Counted from the stretch's first letter, positions 27,257-36,871 are shown. The stretch: 45,312 bases of DNA from Comamonadaceae bacterium (GCA_015999985.1 JAECRA010000033.1:1-45312), one strand, 5' to 3'. Translations and numbers: made by a program. Notes: generated from the letters alone by a model not told the origin.

Positions 27257-27374
27257 GATCGTTGCGGTCTATGGCGTCAATGGTTCCCCGGACGGTCGGT
27301 TCACGGTCACAAAGTTGTCAGCCATCCAGTTCGAACCGTGGCATGCTTTCATTTTTAAAGAGGGATGTGTAGAG

Positions 27375-28541
27375 ATGACTATCAAGCGTAGAGCCTGCAT
27401 AGCGGGCGCCTTCGAGCACCCCACCCGCAAGGCGCCGGACAAGACTGTGCCCCAACTTCATTTTGAGAGCGCAGTAGGAGCGTTGGCCGATGCCGGCCTG
27501 AAACTGTCGGACGTGGACGGCTACTTCTGCGCCGGAGATGCGCCCGGCCTGGGCCCTATGAATATGGCCGAATACATGGGCTTGAAGCCCCGCCATTTCG
27601 ATGCGACGGACGTGGGTGGCTCTTCCTACCTGGCTCATGTTTCCCACGCGGCCCAGGCCATCATGGCTGGCAAATGCGATATTGCCCTCATCACGCTGGC
27701 GGGTCGCCCGCGCTCCGAGGCTTCAAGCGGTTTGCAGCCGCGCAGCTATGGGGCCAACCTGCCCGATGTTCCGTTTGAGTCACCCTACGCCAGCGTGACG
27801 GTGAACAACTACGCCCTGGTTGCTGCGCGCCACATGTATGAATTTGGCACCACGGCCGAGCAGATGGCGTGGGTCAAGGTGGCAGCGTCGCATCATGCAC
27901 AGCACAACCCGAACGCCATGTTGCGCGATGTCGTCACGGTAGAAGACGTGGTCAATTCGCCTATGGTGTCTGACCCGCTTCACCGTCTGGATTGCTGCGT
28001 GGTGTCCGACGGTGGTGGGGCCATCGTGGTGGTCCGGCCTGAGATAGCACGCTCACTCAATCGCCCCATCGTGAACGTATTAGGTGCCGGTGAAGCACTT
28101 AAAAATACGAATGGGGGCAAGCACGACCTTTCATTCTCTGCCGCTGCGCGCTCTGGCGCTACCTGCTTTGCAGAGGCTGGCGTAAAGCCCTCCGACATTC
28201 AATATGCTTCCATCTACGACAGCTTCACCATCACAGTGATCATGCAGCTGGAGGATCTGGGTTTTTGCAAAAAAGGCGAGGGCGGCAAGTTTGTGGCTGA
28301 CGGCAATTTGATTTCGGGCGTGGGCAAGCTGCCCTTCAACACAGATGGCGGTGGGCTGTGCAACAACCACCCCGCCAACCGCGGTGGCATCACCAAAATC
28401 ATTGAGGCTGTCCGCCAACTCCGGGGTGAAGCTCACCCGGCGGTGCAAGTCAAGAACTGCGGCCTGGCGCTCGCGCAAGGCACCGGCGGTTCCCTGGGTT
28501 CACGGCACGCAAGCGCCACACTCATCCTCGAAAGGCAGTGA
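27375..28541 (+). CDS. Thiolase-family protein (SCP2-type, nonspecific lipid-transfer-like)
   Basis: A 388-residue thiolase-like protein of the SCP2-thiolase/lipid-transfer group. It has the N-terminal RRACIAGAFEHPTRKAPDKT, YFCAGDAPG, and C-terminal histidine loop NNHPANRGGI and glycine motif LAQGTGGSLGSRHA. Such proteins often act with a DUF35 OB-fold partner in acyl-CoA side-chain cleavage (retro-aldol or thiolytic). ATG 27375 follows a purine-rich GAGGGATGTGTAGAG; the frame from 27315 is less likely. The DUF35 gene follows after one base. The substrate cannot be told from this window. Confidence 0.88.
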   Translation: MTIKRRACIAGAFEHPTRKAPDKTVPQLHFESAVGALADAGLKLSDVDGYFCAGDAPGLGPMNMAEYMGLKPRHFDATDVGGSSYLAHVSHAAQAIMAGKCDIALITLAGRPRSEASSGLQPRSYGANLPDVPFESPYASVTVNNYALVAARHMYEFGTTAEQMAWVKVAASHHAQHNPNAMLRDVVTVEDVVNSPMVSDPLHRLDCCVVSDGGGAIVVVRPEIARSLNRPIVNVLGAGEALKNTNGGKHDLSFSAAARSGATCFAEAGVKPSDIQYASIYDSFTITVIMQLEDLGFCKKGEGGKFVADGNLISGVGKLPFNTDGGGLCNNHPANRGGITKIIEAVRQLRGEAHPAVQVKNCGLALAQGTGGSLGSRHASATLILERQ

Positions 28542-28542
28542 C

Positions 28543-28944
28543 ATGGCTACCCCGTATCAAGACCGGAAAATAGCTGCCCCAGTCGTCTATCCGGACAACA
28601 AGCTGTTCTGGGATGCGGCTGATGAAGGCCGTTTTCTGGTGAAGCACTGCACCGCCTGCAACCAGCCTCATTGGTATCCCAGGCCTCTGTGCCCATTCTG
28701 CGGTAGTGACAAAACCGAGTTTCGCGATTCCGCCGGAACTGGCACCATTTACTCACTGAGCGTGACGCGCAAAGCGGGGCCCATTGCCTATGCGATTGCC
28801 TACGTCACCCTGGATGAGGGCGTCACCATGATGACCAACATAGTCGACTGCGATCTGGATTCGATTCGCATCGGCGACAAGGTGCGGGTGGTGTTCAAAC
28901 CAAGTGACGGGGGCCCTGCCGTGCCCATGTTCACTCCGACCTGA
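28543..28944 (+). CDS. DUF35 Zn-ribbon/OB-fold protein
   Basis: A 133-residue partner protein. A rubredoxin-like Zn ribbon is formed by C36, C39, C50 and C53 (CTAC and CPFC), followed by an OB fold (GTIYSLSVTRK, IGDKVRVVF). In other bacteria and archaea, DUF35 proteins form complexes with thiolases, HMG-CoA synthase or MaoC-type hydratases and control their activity. It starts one base after the thiolase stop, so the two are probably co-expressed. Confidence 0.92.
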   Translation: MATPYQDRKIAAPVVYPDNKLFWDAADEGRFLVKHCTACNQPHWYPRPLCPFCGSDKTEFRDSAGTGTIYSLSVTRKAGPIAYAIAYVTLDEGVTMMTNIVDCDLDSIRIGDKVRVVFKPSDGGPAVPMFTPT

Positions 28945-29344
28945 GGGCCCTTTGAAAAGCCTGAGTAAGCAAGGGCCAGAGCGCTCAGTTCATGGGGCGC
29001 GCGCAAGTTTGCACTGATCGGGGGCAACTTCTGGCTTTTGCTGCTTCGGTTTGCCGACCCTGCACCGGTTTCGGGCTCACTCATACTTGCGCCCTCATCA
29101 ACATGTGACGCACCTGTCCACGGTGCAACGTGCTTGATCTGGGCGAGCTGTCCTGAATCGGGTTGCGTAGCCATCGTCAACTGCTGCGTGGGCCCTCGCC
29201 AATGGTTTCCGCTGGCCTGGCCCACGGGCGCTTATGCTGGCTGGGGCGCGGCTATTGCCTAGCCTTTCGCGCTTACCCGCGCTACTTTATCCACGGCGCA
29301 TGCGCACATTCTTGCGTGGCCCCTTCACCTGCGTGCTGTCACCC
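28945..29344. other. 400-bp gap with a 7-bp inverted repeat
   Basis: GGCCCTT (28946-28952) and AAGGGCC (28971-28977) can form a hairpin right after the DUF35 stop, but no U-run follows. The rest holds short open frames without recognisable similarity. An in-frame ATG at 29300 could extend the next gene by 15 residues. Confidence 0.5.
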
Positions 29345-30262
29345 ATGAATGAAATTTCCTGGATTTGGATGCCCGTCGTCCTGTTCGCCGCATTGGCTCA
29401 AACCGTGCGGAATGCGGCGCAGCGTTCATTGATTGCCGAACTAGGTACCTTGCCTGCTACCCTGGCGCGGTTTCTGTTTGGCTTGCCGTTCGCACTGGTG
29501 TACCTGTTGGCGCTGTACGCGCTGTTTGCGGGCATTCACGTGATGCCGAAATTCTCGTTGACGTATTTCGGTTGGATCGCCGTGGGTGCCGCCTTCCAGA
29601 TTGCAGCTACAGCTGCTCTGCTGCTGGCTATGAAAGGGCGCAACTTCGCGGTGGCTGTTACTTTGTCGAAAACCGAAGTGCTGCAGGTGGCCTTGTTTGC
29701 CAGCATTTTTCTTCACGAGCTGCCCACTGCGCTGTCTCTTCTGGCCATGGTGCTGGCCACCGTGGGGGTGCTGATCCTGTCGCTGCCTGCCAGTGGCAGC
29801 AGGGCGTCGCTGGCAGCCTGGGCCAGCCGCTCTGCCATGTATGGCCTGTTGTGTGGCGCTTGCTTTGCCATTGCCTCGGTGGGATTTCGCGGCGCTGCGC
29901 TGGAACTGCAGGAGTCCTCGCCCTGGCTGTCGGGTGCCTGGGGCGTGTTGTGGGCGCAGACATTTCAGTCCATCTGCCTTGGCGCCTGGGTGACGGTACG
30001 CAACCCGGGAGGCCTGCGTCCCTTGTTCAAGGCATGGCGCGTTTCCTTGTTGGCCGGGAGCATGGGGGCCGCCGCATCACTTGCCTGGTTTACCGCCTAC
30101 GCTATGCAGGGCGCAGCCGAGGTGCGCACGTTGGGCATGGTGGAGGTGGTATTTAGCTACCTGGTCTCACGCCGCTTGTTTCGTGAGCCTATGCGGCGCA
30201 GTGAGAAGGTGGGGATGTGGCTGATGTTGCTGGGGTTGGTCCTGGTGTGCACCAGCCTTTAA
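29345..30262 (+). CDS. EamA/DMT-family transporter
   Basis: A 305-residue membrane protein of the drug/metabolite transporter superfamily, with about ten hydrophobic helices in two EamA repeats. The N-terminal segment WMPVVLFAALAQTVRNAAQ and the end of the second repeat, LGMVEVVFSYLVSRRLFRE, are typical. It most likely exports a small metabolite; the substrate is unknown. The start is taken at ATG 29345, which directly precedes the first helix; no good ribosome binding site is seen. It converges on cobA with a 39-bp gap. Confidence 0.87.
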   Translation: MNEISWIWMPVVLFAALAQTVRNAAQRSLIAELGTLPATLARFLFGLPFALVYLLALYALFAGIHVMPKFSLTYFGWIAVGAAFQIAATAALLLAMKGRNFAVAVTLSKTEVLQVALFASIFLHELPTALSLLAMVLATVGVLILSLPASGSRASLAAWASRSAMYGLLCGACFAIASVGFRGAALELQESSPWLSGAWGVLWAQTFQSICLGAWVTVRNPGGLRPLFKAWRVSLLAGSMGAAASLAWFTAYAMQGAAEVRTLGMVEVVFSYLVSRRLFREPMRRSEKVGMWLMLLGLVLVCTSL

Positions 30263-30301
30263 TGAGTTGGATATTTGAATCTGTTCAGCGAAATCTCAGG
30301 C

Positions 30302-31072
30302 TCAGGCTTGAAGCCGAAGAGGCTCCTGGCCCATGGCGGCCACGCCGCGGACCACATCACCAATCACCATCACGGAGGGGCTGGCAAGCTCTTCACGGAC
30401 AATGGTGGCATGTAAGTCACCCAGTGTGGTGACGGCATGTCGCTGCTGCGGCAAGCTGGCGTTCTGAATGATGACGGCCGGCGTGGAAGCGGGCAGACCA
30501 TGCAGCAAATCCTCCTGAATGCGCGCTGCGCCGCTGACGCCCATGTAGATCACCAAGGTGAGCTTGGCGTCACGCGCAGTGGCAGCTATCTGATGCCAGT
30601 CTGTGGTGTCTCTTCCTGGCTTGGCGTGTCCGGTCAGGAAGATCACTCCATGCGCGTGGTCACGGTGCGTGAGAGGCGCATCCAGTGCAGTGATGCCTGC
30701 CAGCCCTGCTGTAATGCCGTTGATTACCTGCACCTTGACGCCCGCCGCACGCAGATGTTCCACCTCTTCACCACCGCGGCCGAAGATGAACGGGTCTCCC
30801 CCTTTGAGGCGGACCACGTGTTCACCTTCCTGCACAGCCTGCATCATCAGTTTTTCGATGAAGGCCTGTGGAGTGCTCGTGCAACCGCCGCGCTTACCGA
30901 CATACACCACCCGCGTGGTGGGAGATGCGTAGGCCACGATGTCATCGCTTACCAAGTCATCTACAAACAGCACGGTGGCTGATTGAATGGCCTTGAGGGC
31001 CTTGAGCGTCAGCAGTTCCGGGTCGCCGGGGCCGGCGCCCACCAGAGTGCAGGTTCCTGAAGCTTTAGTCAT
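30302..31072 (-). CDS. cobA: Uroporphyrinogen-III C-methyltransferase (SUMT)
   Basis: A 256-residue SUMT, which methylates uroporphyrinogen III twice to precorrin-2, the first step to siroheme. It shows VGAGPGDPELLTLKA near the N-terminus, VRLKGGDPFIFGRGGEE, and VINGITAGLAGI. ATG 31072 overlaps the nasA stop by 8 bp, so it is the last gene of the nirB-nirD-nasA-cobA operon. Siroheme is the cofactor of NirB, which explains its place here. No CysG dehydrogenase/chelatase domain is fused. Confidence 0.95.
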   Translation of the reverse strand: MTKASGTCTLVGAGPGDPELLTLKALKAIQSATVLFVDDLVSDDIVAYASPTTRVVYVGKRGGCTSTPQAFIEKLMMQAVQEGEHVVRLKGGDPFIFGRGGEEVEHLRAAGVKVQVINGITAGLAGITALDAPLTHRDHAHGVIFLTGHAKPGRDTTDWHQIAATARDAKLTLVIYMGVSGAARIQEDLLHGLPASTPAVIIQNASLPQQRHAVTTLGDLHATIVREELASPSVMVIGDVVRGVAAMGQEPLRLQA

Positions 31073-33920
31073 GATGTGCGTGGGAAGAAGGTTTTGATCC
31101 TGGGAGTTTTGATACACCCAATGGCGCTATTGTTGCGCTTTGCTTAGAGCTTTTAGTTATAAGCTGCTTTACGGCGGGAATACACGATCCGCAATTGGTC
31201 CCGCAGCGCAGTTGGGCCTGCAATTGCTTAAGACGAGTGCTGTCATCGCCCTCGATGTGCAGCAGTGCAGCTTCAATGGCGGGCTCGTCGACGTTGAAGC
31301 ATGTGCAGACCTGCTTGCCACGCGCAGGCATCTCAGCGGGTGGCTGGTTACCAGGCATGAGCAGGTAGCGTCCGTGCGTTTGCGCAGGCAAGCTTTCCTT
31401 GAGCAGCGTGGTCAGCCAGGAGCCTGCACGCGCGTCGCCGGCCAATAGCAGCGCTTCAACCGTGGAGCCTTCCGCCTGCCGAGCCAGGCGCAGCGCGCGG
31501 CTTTGCTGGCGACGCTTATCTGCATAGCGAAGCACATCTGCACCTGTGAGGCCAAGCAATGCTTCGACACGCTTTACCAGGCTCTCAGCGGGAGCTTCAT
31601 AAGAGGCGGCACGAAGCAGCACGCCGTGGCGTGCATGGGCGGCGCCAGCCAACGGCATTTGGCTGGAAAACGGCACACACGAGGCGAAGTCGAATTCAGA
31701 CATCAACGCCGCCAGGGCTTCGCGTGTGGCCTGGGCGTCTGGCAACCATGCCGCCCCCAGCAGTGTCCAGGGGAGCTCAGCCTTCAGCACTTTGACAGCT
31801 GTGTGTTTGAACTCAGGCTGTTTGGACAGCGGGCAGAAGGCGGGACTGGTGAGCGTGTTGACACCCGCCAGGCGCTCTCCTGTGGAGGACTTGCCAGAGA
31901 GGTATTCACCGCCCCAGTGCATGGCCATGAACAGTTGCGAGAGAGCCAGGCTGTCATCTGCTTGCACGGGGGCGATGATGGTTCCGCGCGGACTGGTGAT
32001 GTGAACAAGATCGCCCTCGCTCAGGGCGCGACGAGCCATGTCCTGCGGATGCATTTGCAGGCACGGCTCCGGTACATGGCCAAACAGGCGGCCCAATTGC
32101 CCCGTGCGGCTCATACCGTGCCACTGATCACGCAGCCGACCTGTGTTCAAGCTCAAAGGATAGCGGGCGGTTCGGGGCTCCGCGACCGGTTGCCAGGGCA
32201 GGGCACTGAAGCGTGCACGGCCATCAGGTGTGGGGAACTGGCCATCCTCATACAGACGCGCCATGCCTTGCTCCGCACCCTCTTTGAGCGGCCACTGCTG
32301 CGGCCCCTTGTCGTCCAGCATGGCCCATGAGAGGCCAGTGATGTCCAGATCGCGCCCGCGTGTGCTTTCGCGGTGTTCATGCCAGATGTCCTGCGCCTTG
32401 CCGTAGGGGAACAAGGTGGGTTGGCCAGGGCGCAGCAGCAGCTCCAGCCGCTGCGCGAACTGCGTGGCGATCTGCCAGTCATGCCGGGTATTGCCGGGGA
32501 GAGGAACCGCCGGACGTACACGCGAGATACGGCGTTCGCTATTGGTCACGGTGCCCTCCTTTTCACCCCAGGTTGTGGCCGGAAGCAGCAGGTCTGCGAA
32601 TGCGCAGGTGGCGGTGGTGGAAAATGCTTCCTGCACCACAACATACTCGGCTCTCTCCAGCGCGCGCCGCACCATGGACTGATTGGGCAGGCTTTGGGCT
32701 GGGTTGGTGCAAGCAATCCACAGGGCTTTGATTTCGCCATCCGCTGCCGCCTGGAACATTTCGATGGCGGTCTTGCCGGGCTGAGCCGGCACGCATTCCA
32801 GGCCCCACAAGGCGGCAACCTCTGCGCGATGGGCCGGGTTGCTCAAATCGCGATGCGCGGAGAGCAGATTGGCCAGACCTCCGACTTCCCGTCCGCCCAT
32901 TGCATTGGGTTGACCGGTCAGAGAGAAGGGCCCCGCGCCCGGCTTGCCTATCTGGCCCGTGGCGAGATGCAGATTGATAAGCGCGGCGTTCTTGGCCGTG
33001 CCGTTGACGCTCTGATTCAGTCCTTGGCAATACAGGCTGAGGGTGGGGCCTGACTGTGCAAACCATTGTGCGGCCTGGCGGATGTCCTCCTTGCGCAGAC
33101 CGCAGATCTGGGCAGTGTGCTCGGGTGTGGCCTCGCGCACCAGGGCCTTGAGTTCTGCAAACCCTGTGGTGTGGCGGTCAATATAGCCGGCATCTATCCA
33201 CCCCTCCCACAGCATGGTGTGCAGCATGCCGTGAAACAGCATCGTGTCCGTGCCCGGCTGCAGTGGGAGGAACAGATCCGCCATTTCCGCGGTGTCCGTG
33301 CGGCGGGGATCTGCCACGATCACCTTCATGGCGGGGTTGGCAGCGCGAGCTTCCTCTATACGCCTGAACAGGACTGGATGCGCCCATGCGGCATTGCTGC
33401 CCACGAAGAACAAGCAGTTGGCGTGGTTGACATCGTCATAGCAAGCGGGGGGAGCGTCGGCACCTAGTGTGAGCTTGTAGCCGGCCACCGCGCTGCTCAT
33501 GCAAAGGCGTGAGTTGGTGTCGATGTTGTTGGTGCCTATCAAGCCCTTGGCGAGCTTGTTGAAGACGTAATAGTCTTCTGTGAGCAATTGGCCGCTGACA
33601 TAAAAGCCCACCGCATCTGGACCGTGCTGTCTGATGATGCTGGCGAAACGCTCGGCGGCCATGTCGAGCGCGCCGTCCCAGTTCACCGCTTCAGGCGCAA
33701 CCCCCCGCCGCCGGCGTTGCAGTGGATGCAACAGCCTGGTTTGCTCGGTCACTGCTTGGGTGGCCGTCAGGTGCAGCGTACTTCCCTTGGAACACAGCTT
33801 TCCGAAGTTCGCTGGGTGGTCAGGGTCTCCGCGAACGCCGGTGATCTGCGCGCCTTCTGTCTGTATGAGTACGCCGCAGCCGACACCGCAGTAAGGACAG
33901 GTGGATCGCGTTTCTGCCAT
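31065..33920 (-). CDS. nasA: Assimilatory nitrate reductase catalytic subunit
   Basis: A 951-residue molybdopterin oxidoreductase that reduces nitrate to nitrite in the cytoplasm. The N-terminal [4Fe-4S] site is CPYCGVGC (C8, C11, C15) with a fourth cysteine in GKLCSKG. The Mo-bis-MGD domains follow, with RLCMSSAV and the C-terminal SPRGTI region. After that come about 200 residues ending in a BFD-type [2Fe-2S] domain (CTCFNV and CGTNCGSC), as in Klebsiella-type NasA. ATG 33920 leaves 8 bp after nirD; a start at 33953 would overlap nirD. Confidence 0.96.
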   Translation of the reverse strand: MAETRSTCPYCGVGCGVLIQTEGAQITGVRGDPDHPANFGKLCSKGSTLHLTATQAVTEQTRLLHPLQRRRRGVAPEAVNWDGALDMAAERFASIIRQHGPDAVGFYVSGQLLTEDYYVFNKLAKGLIGTNNIDTNSRLCMSSAVAGYKLTLGADAPPACYDDVNHANCLFFVGSNAAWAHPVLFRRIEEARAANPAMKVIVADPRRTDTAEMADLFLPLQPGTDTMLFHGMLHTMLWEGWIDAGYIDRHTTGFAELKALVREATPEHTAQICGLRKEDIRQAAQWFAQSGPTLSLYCQGLNQSVNGTAKNAALINLHLATGQIGKPGAGPFSLTGQPNAMGGREVGGLANLLSAHRDLSNPAHRAEVAALWGLECVPAQPGKTAIEMFQAAADGEIKALWIACTNPAQSLPNQSMVRRALERAEYVVVQEAFSTTATCAFADLLLPATTWGEKEGTVTNSERRISRVRPAVPLPGNTRHDWQIATQFAQRLELLLRPGQPTLFPYGKAQDIWHEHRESTRGRDLDITGLSWAMLDDKGPQQWPLKEGAEQGMARLYEDGQFPTPDGRARFSALPWQPVAEPRTARYPLSLNTGRLRDQWHGMSRTGQLGRLFGHVPEPCLQMHPQDMARRALSEGDLVHITSPRGTIIAPVQADDSLALSQLFMAMHWGGEYLSGKSSTGERLAGVNTLTSPAFCPLSKQPEFKHTAVKVLKAELPWTLLGAAWLPDAQATREALAALMSEFDFASCVPFSSQMPLAGAAHARHGVLLRAASYEAPAESLVKRVEALLGLTGADVLRYADKRRQQSRALRLARQAEGSTVEALLLAGDARAGSWLTTLLKESLPAQTHGRYLLMPGNQPPAEMPARGKQVCTCFNVDEPAIEAALLHIEGDDSTRLKQLQAQLRCGTNCGSCIPAVKQLITKSSKQSATIAPLGVSKLPGSKPSSHAHHD

Positions 33921-33928
33921 GGCTTGGC

Positions 33929-34312
33929 TCAGGAATGGCACGGGTGGTGGCAAGGGCCGGCGGTTGGGCGGGAGAGATCGGTGGCGTGATGCTCGAGCTC
34001 ATGGGCATCCAGAAAAACTTCGCCGCCTTCCACCTTCACCGAAAAGCACGGAGTAGAGCCTTCGTCGGGGGCCGTGGCATGGCCATCAGTCAGCTGAATC
34101 GTCCAGTTATGTAATGGGCACGCCACGCTGTTACCGAACACAAGCCCTTGAGACAAGGGCCCGCCTTTGTGCGGGCAGCGATCGAGCAGCGCATGGATGC
34201 TGCCTGCGCTGGTGCGGAACAAGGCCACATCAAGGCCACGCTCACGCGCGACGCGACGTGCCCCGAGCTCCGGTATCTCATCCGAGCGGCAAATGGGTAT
34301 CCATTGGTTCAT
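33929..34312 (-). CDS. nirD: Nitrite reductase small subunit with Rieske motif
   Basis: A 127-residue Rieske-fold small subunit of NAD(P)H nitrite reductase. Both metal-binding boxes are complete: CPHKGG (C46, H48) and CPLHNW (C65, H68), so it should hold a [2Fe-2S] cluster, unlike E. coli NirD, which lacks the ligands. The C-terminus carries an extra His/Cys-rich tail (GPCHHPCHS). It lies 3 bp after nirB and 8 bp before nasA. Confidence 0.94.
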   Translation of the reverse strand: MNQWIPICRSDEIPELGARRVARERGLDVALFRTSAGSIHALLDRCPHKGGPLSQGLVFGNSVACPLHNWTIQLTDGHATAPDEGSTPCFSVKVEGGEVFLDAHELEHHATDLSRPTAGPCHHPCHS

Positions 34313-34315
34313 GAT

Positions 34316-36793
34316 CTAAGCCTCTTGTGCAAGGGTGGAGGTGGTGACGGGCGCGGCGATGGGCACGAATTGGCGCTGGTCCACGCCTGCCTTGTCGAAT
34401 TCGAACCATGGGTCGGGCTCCCCATCCAGCGCGTACTGCAGTTGTGCCCACAACGCCTTGCGGCCTTCGGCGTCATCGAGGATTCGCTGCTTGACATAGG
34501 CCAAGCCCACCCGGCTCACGTAGTGCACGGTGCGCTCCAGATACCAAGCCTCCAGGCGGTAGAGCTGCATGAAAGCACCGGTGTACTCAATGACTTCTTC
34601 CGCAGTCTTGAGTTTGACGAAGAACTGAGCCACTTCCGTCTTGATACCGCCGTTGCCGGCAATGTGCATTTCCCAGCCACTGTCGACTCCAATGACACCC
34701 ACGTCCTTGATGCCGCTTTCGGCGCAGTTGCGCGGACAGCCGCTGACGGCGAACTTGACCTTGTGCGGTGCATGCATGCCGACAAAGGCATGCTCCAGAT
34801 CCTTGCCCAGTTGGGTGCTGTCCTGCGTTCCCATACGGCACCATTCGCTGCCCACGCAGGTTTTCACGGTGCGCAGGGCTTTGGCGTAGGCGTGGCCGCT
34901 GGGCATGCCAATATCGCGCCACACAGCCTGCAGGTCTTCTTTTTTTACCCCCAGCAGGTCGATGCGCTGACCACCGGTGACTTTCACGGTGGGAATCTTG
35001 TATTTGTCCACTGCATCGGCAATGCGCCGAAGCTCCGAAGCCGTGGTTTCACCACCCCACATGCGCGGTACCACGCTGTATGTGCCGTCCTTCTGAATGT
35101 TGGCGTGGCTGCGCTCGTTGATCAGGCGGCTTTGCGGATCATCTTGAGTTTCCTTGGGCCAGGTGCTGAGCAGGTAATAGTTAAGGGCAGGGCGGCAGGT
35201 GGCACAGCCATTGGGCGTGCGCCATTCCATGAAGTGCTGGACCTGCGAAATGCTGAGCAAGTGGTTCTTGGTGATCGCATCGCGTACGGCCTGGTGACCG
35301 TGCTCAGTGCAGCCGCACAGGGGTTTGGTCTTGGGGGTGGCTGAGAAGTCTCCGCCCGCTGTGAACATGATGATCTGTTCGACCAAGCCTGTGCATGAGC
35401 CGCAACTGGCGCTGGCCTTGGTGTGCTTGCGCACCTCATCCAGGGTGAACAGGCCTTTTTCCTGAATGGCTTTGCAGATGGCGCCCTTGGTGACGCCGTT
35501 GCAGCCGCAAACTTCATCGCTGTCCTGCATGGCAGCGGCTTTGCTGTGGCCTTCGTGGCCGGCATCGCCGATGTTGGACTCTCCGAACATGAGCTTGTCG
35601 CGAATGTCCTTGACAGCGCGGCCTTCGCGCAAGAGCTTGAAGTACCAGCCTCCGTCGACGGTGTCTCCGTAAAGGCATGCGCCTACGAGTTTGTCGTCCT
35701 TGAGCACCAGCTTCTTGTACACGCCTGCGAAAGGGTCGCTGAGCACGATCTCTTCTGTGTCGGCACCGCCTTGAAAGTTGCCTGCGCTGAAAAGATCAAT
35801 GCCTGTGACCTTGAGCTTGGTCGAAGTCAACGAGCCCTGATAGCGCCCAATGCCGAATTCGGCCAGATGGTTGGCCAGGACCTTGCCCTGTTCGAACAAG
35901 GGCGCGACCAGGCCATAGGCAATGCCTCGGTGCGCAGCGCATTCGCCCACGGCATAGATGCGCGCGTCGGTGGTGGTTTGCAGCGTGTCGCTCACAACGA
36001 TGCCGCGATGGACGTGCAGATTCATTTTCTCGGCTAGCGTGGTGTTGGGGCGTATGCCCACAGCCATCACCACCAACTGGGCAGCCACCTCACTGCCGTC
36101 CTTGAATTTGACTGCGCGAACACGGCCACCTTGGCCACCATCGTTATCGCCAAGCAGTTCCTGAGTCTGCGCGTTCATCAGGAACTGCATGCCTCGCTCC
36201 ACCAGTGAGCTTTGCAGCATTCTGCCGGCGACATCGTCCAGTTGGCGCTCCATCAGCCATTCGCCTGCGTGCACGACGGTGACTTTCATGCCACGTTTCA
36301 TCAACCCGTTGGCGGCCTCCAATCCGAGCAAGCCGCCGCCAATGACCACGGCGCTCTCGTATTGGGTGGCGGCTTCGATCATGGCCTGCGTGTCTGCGAT
36401 ATCACGATATGCCAGTACGCCTTCCAGGTCCTTGCCCGGAATCGGGAGCATGAACGGGTTGGAGCCGGTGGCAAGGATCAACCGGTCGTACTCTGCGTTC
36501 ACACCATTGGCTGCGTGCACTACGCGCTGCCTGCGATCCACGCCGGTCACCACGCTGCCGGTGTGCAGCGTGATGCCATTTTGTTCATACCATGCCCAGT
36601 CGTTGAGCACAATTTCTTCCAGGGTCTGCTCGCCTGCCAAGACAGGAGACAGCAGAATCCGGTTGTAGTTGGGGTGAGGCTCTGCGCCAAATACGGTGAT
36701 GTCGTACAGATCGGGCGCGATCTTGAGCAACTCTTCCAGAGTGCGTACGCCTGCCATCCCGTTGCCTACCATGACGAGTCTGGGTTTTTTCAT
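34316..36793 (-). CDS. nirB: NAD(P)H nitrite reductase large subunit
   Basis: An 825-residue cytoplasmic assimilatory nitrite reductase, nitrite to ammonia. Domains in order: FAD/NAD(P)H pyridine-nucleotide oxidoreductase (VMVGNGMAGVRTLEEL at the start), two BFD-like [2Fe-2S] regions (CGCNGVTKG and CGSCTG), and the siroheme/[4Fe-4S] domain with its cysteines in TCVGSEWCRMG and GCPRNCAES. ATG 36793 has GGAG 6 nt ahead. It is the first gene of the minus-strand operon. Its leader holds a sigma-54 promoter, two hexaloop hairpins and a terminator, so it should need nitrate-dependent antitermination as well as NtrC. Confidence 0.97.
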   Translation of the reverse strand: MKKPRLVMVGNGMAGVRTLEELLKIAPDLYDITVFGAEPHPNYNRILLSPVLAGEQTLEEIVLNDWAWYEQNGITLHTGSVVTGVDRRQRVVHAANGVNAEYDRLILATGSNPFMLPIPGKDLEGVLAYRDIADTQAMIEAATQYESAVVIGGGLLGLEAANGLMKRGMKVTVVHAGEWLMERQLDDVAGRMLQSSLVERGMQFLMNAQTQELLGDNDGGQGGRVRAVKFKDGSEVAAQLVVMAVGIRPNTTLAEKMNLHVHRGIVVSDTLQTTTDARIYAVGECAAHRGIAYGLVAPLFEQGKVLANHLAEFGIGRYQGSLTSTKLKVTGIDLFSAGNFQGGADTEEIVLSDPFAGVYKKLVLKDDKLVGACLYGDTVDGGWYFKLLREGRAVKDIRDKLMFGESNIGDAGHEGHSKAAAMQDSDEVCGCNGVTKGAICKAIQEKGLFTLDEVRKHTKASASCGSCTGLVEQIIMFTAGGDFSATPKTKPLCGCTEHGHQAVRDAITKNHLLSISQVQHFMEWRTPNGCATCRPALNYYLLSTWPKETQDDPQSRLINERSHANIQKDGTYSVVPRMWGGETTASELRRIADAVDKYKIPTVKVTGGQRIDLLGVKKEDLQAVWRDIGMPSGHAYAKALRTVKTCVGSEWCRMGTQDSTQLGKDLEHAFVGMHAPHKVKFAVSGCPRNCAESGIKDVGVIGVDSGWEMHIAGNGGIKTEVAQFFVKLKTAEEVIEYTGAFMQLYRLEAWYLERTVHYVSRVGLAYVKQRILDDAEGRKALWAQLQYALDGEPDPWFEFDKAGVDQRQFVPIAAPVTTSTLAQEA

Positions 36794-36817
36794 CGTGGAC
36801 TCCTTGTGATTCAAAGC

Positions 36818-36871
36818 AAAAAGGCGTCTTCATGGAGCGGGGAGAAGCCACCGCTCATGAAAGACGCCTTT
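36818..36871 (-). terminator. Leader intrinsic terminator (attenuator) of the nirB operon
   Basis: Read on minus, an 11-nt arm (36871-36861) pairs fully with 36830-36820. The helix goes on inward through CATG/CATG and AGCGG/CCGCT with single-base bulges, and a 5-T run ends at 36818. It lies 25 bp before the nirB start codon, after the predicted transcription start, so it is an attenuator, not an end-of-gene terminator. Its 5' arm is shared with hexaloop hairpin P2. Confidence 0.88.

Noticed and set aside
31503..33053. Long plus-strand open frames opposite nasA
   Set aside because: nasA is conserved along its whole length here; the plus frames contain no known motif.
34148..35344. A 398-codon open frame on plus, opposite nirB/nirD
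   Set aside because: It lies fully antisense to well-conserved nirB and nirD, shows no recognisable domain, and is explained by the codon bias of GC-rich genes.
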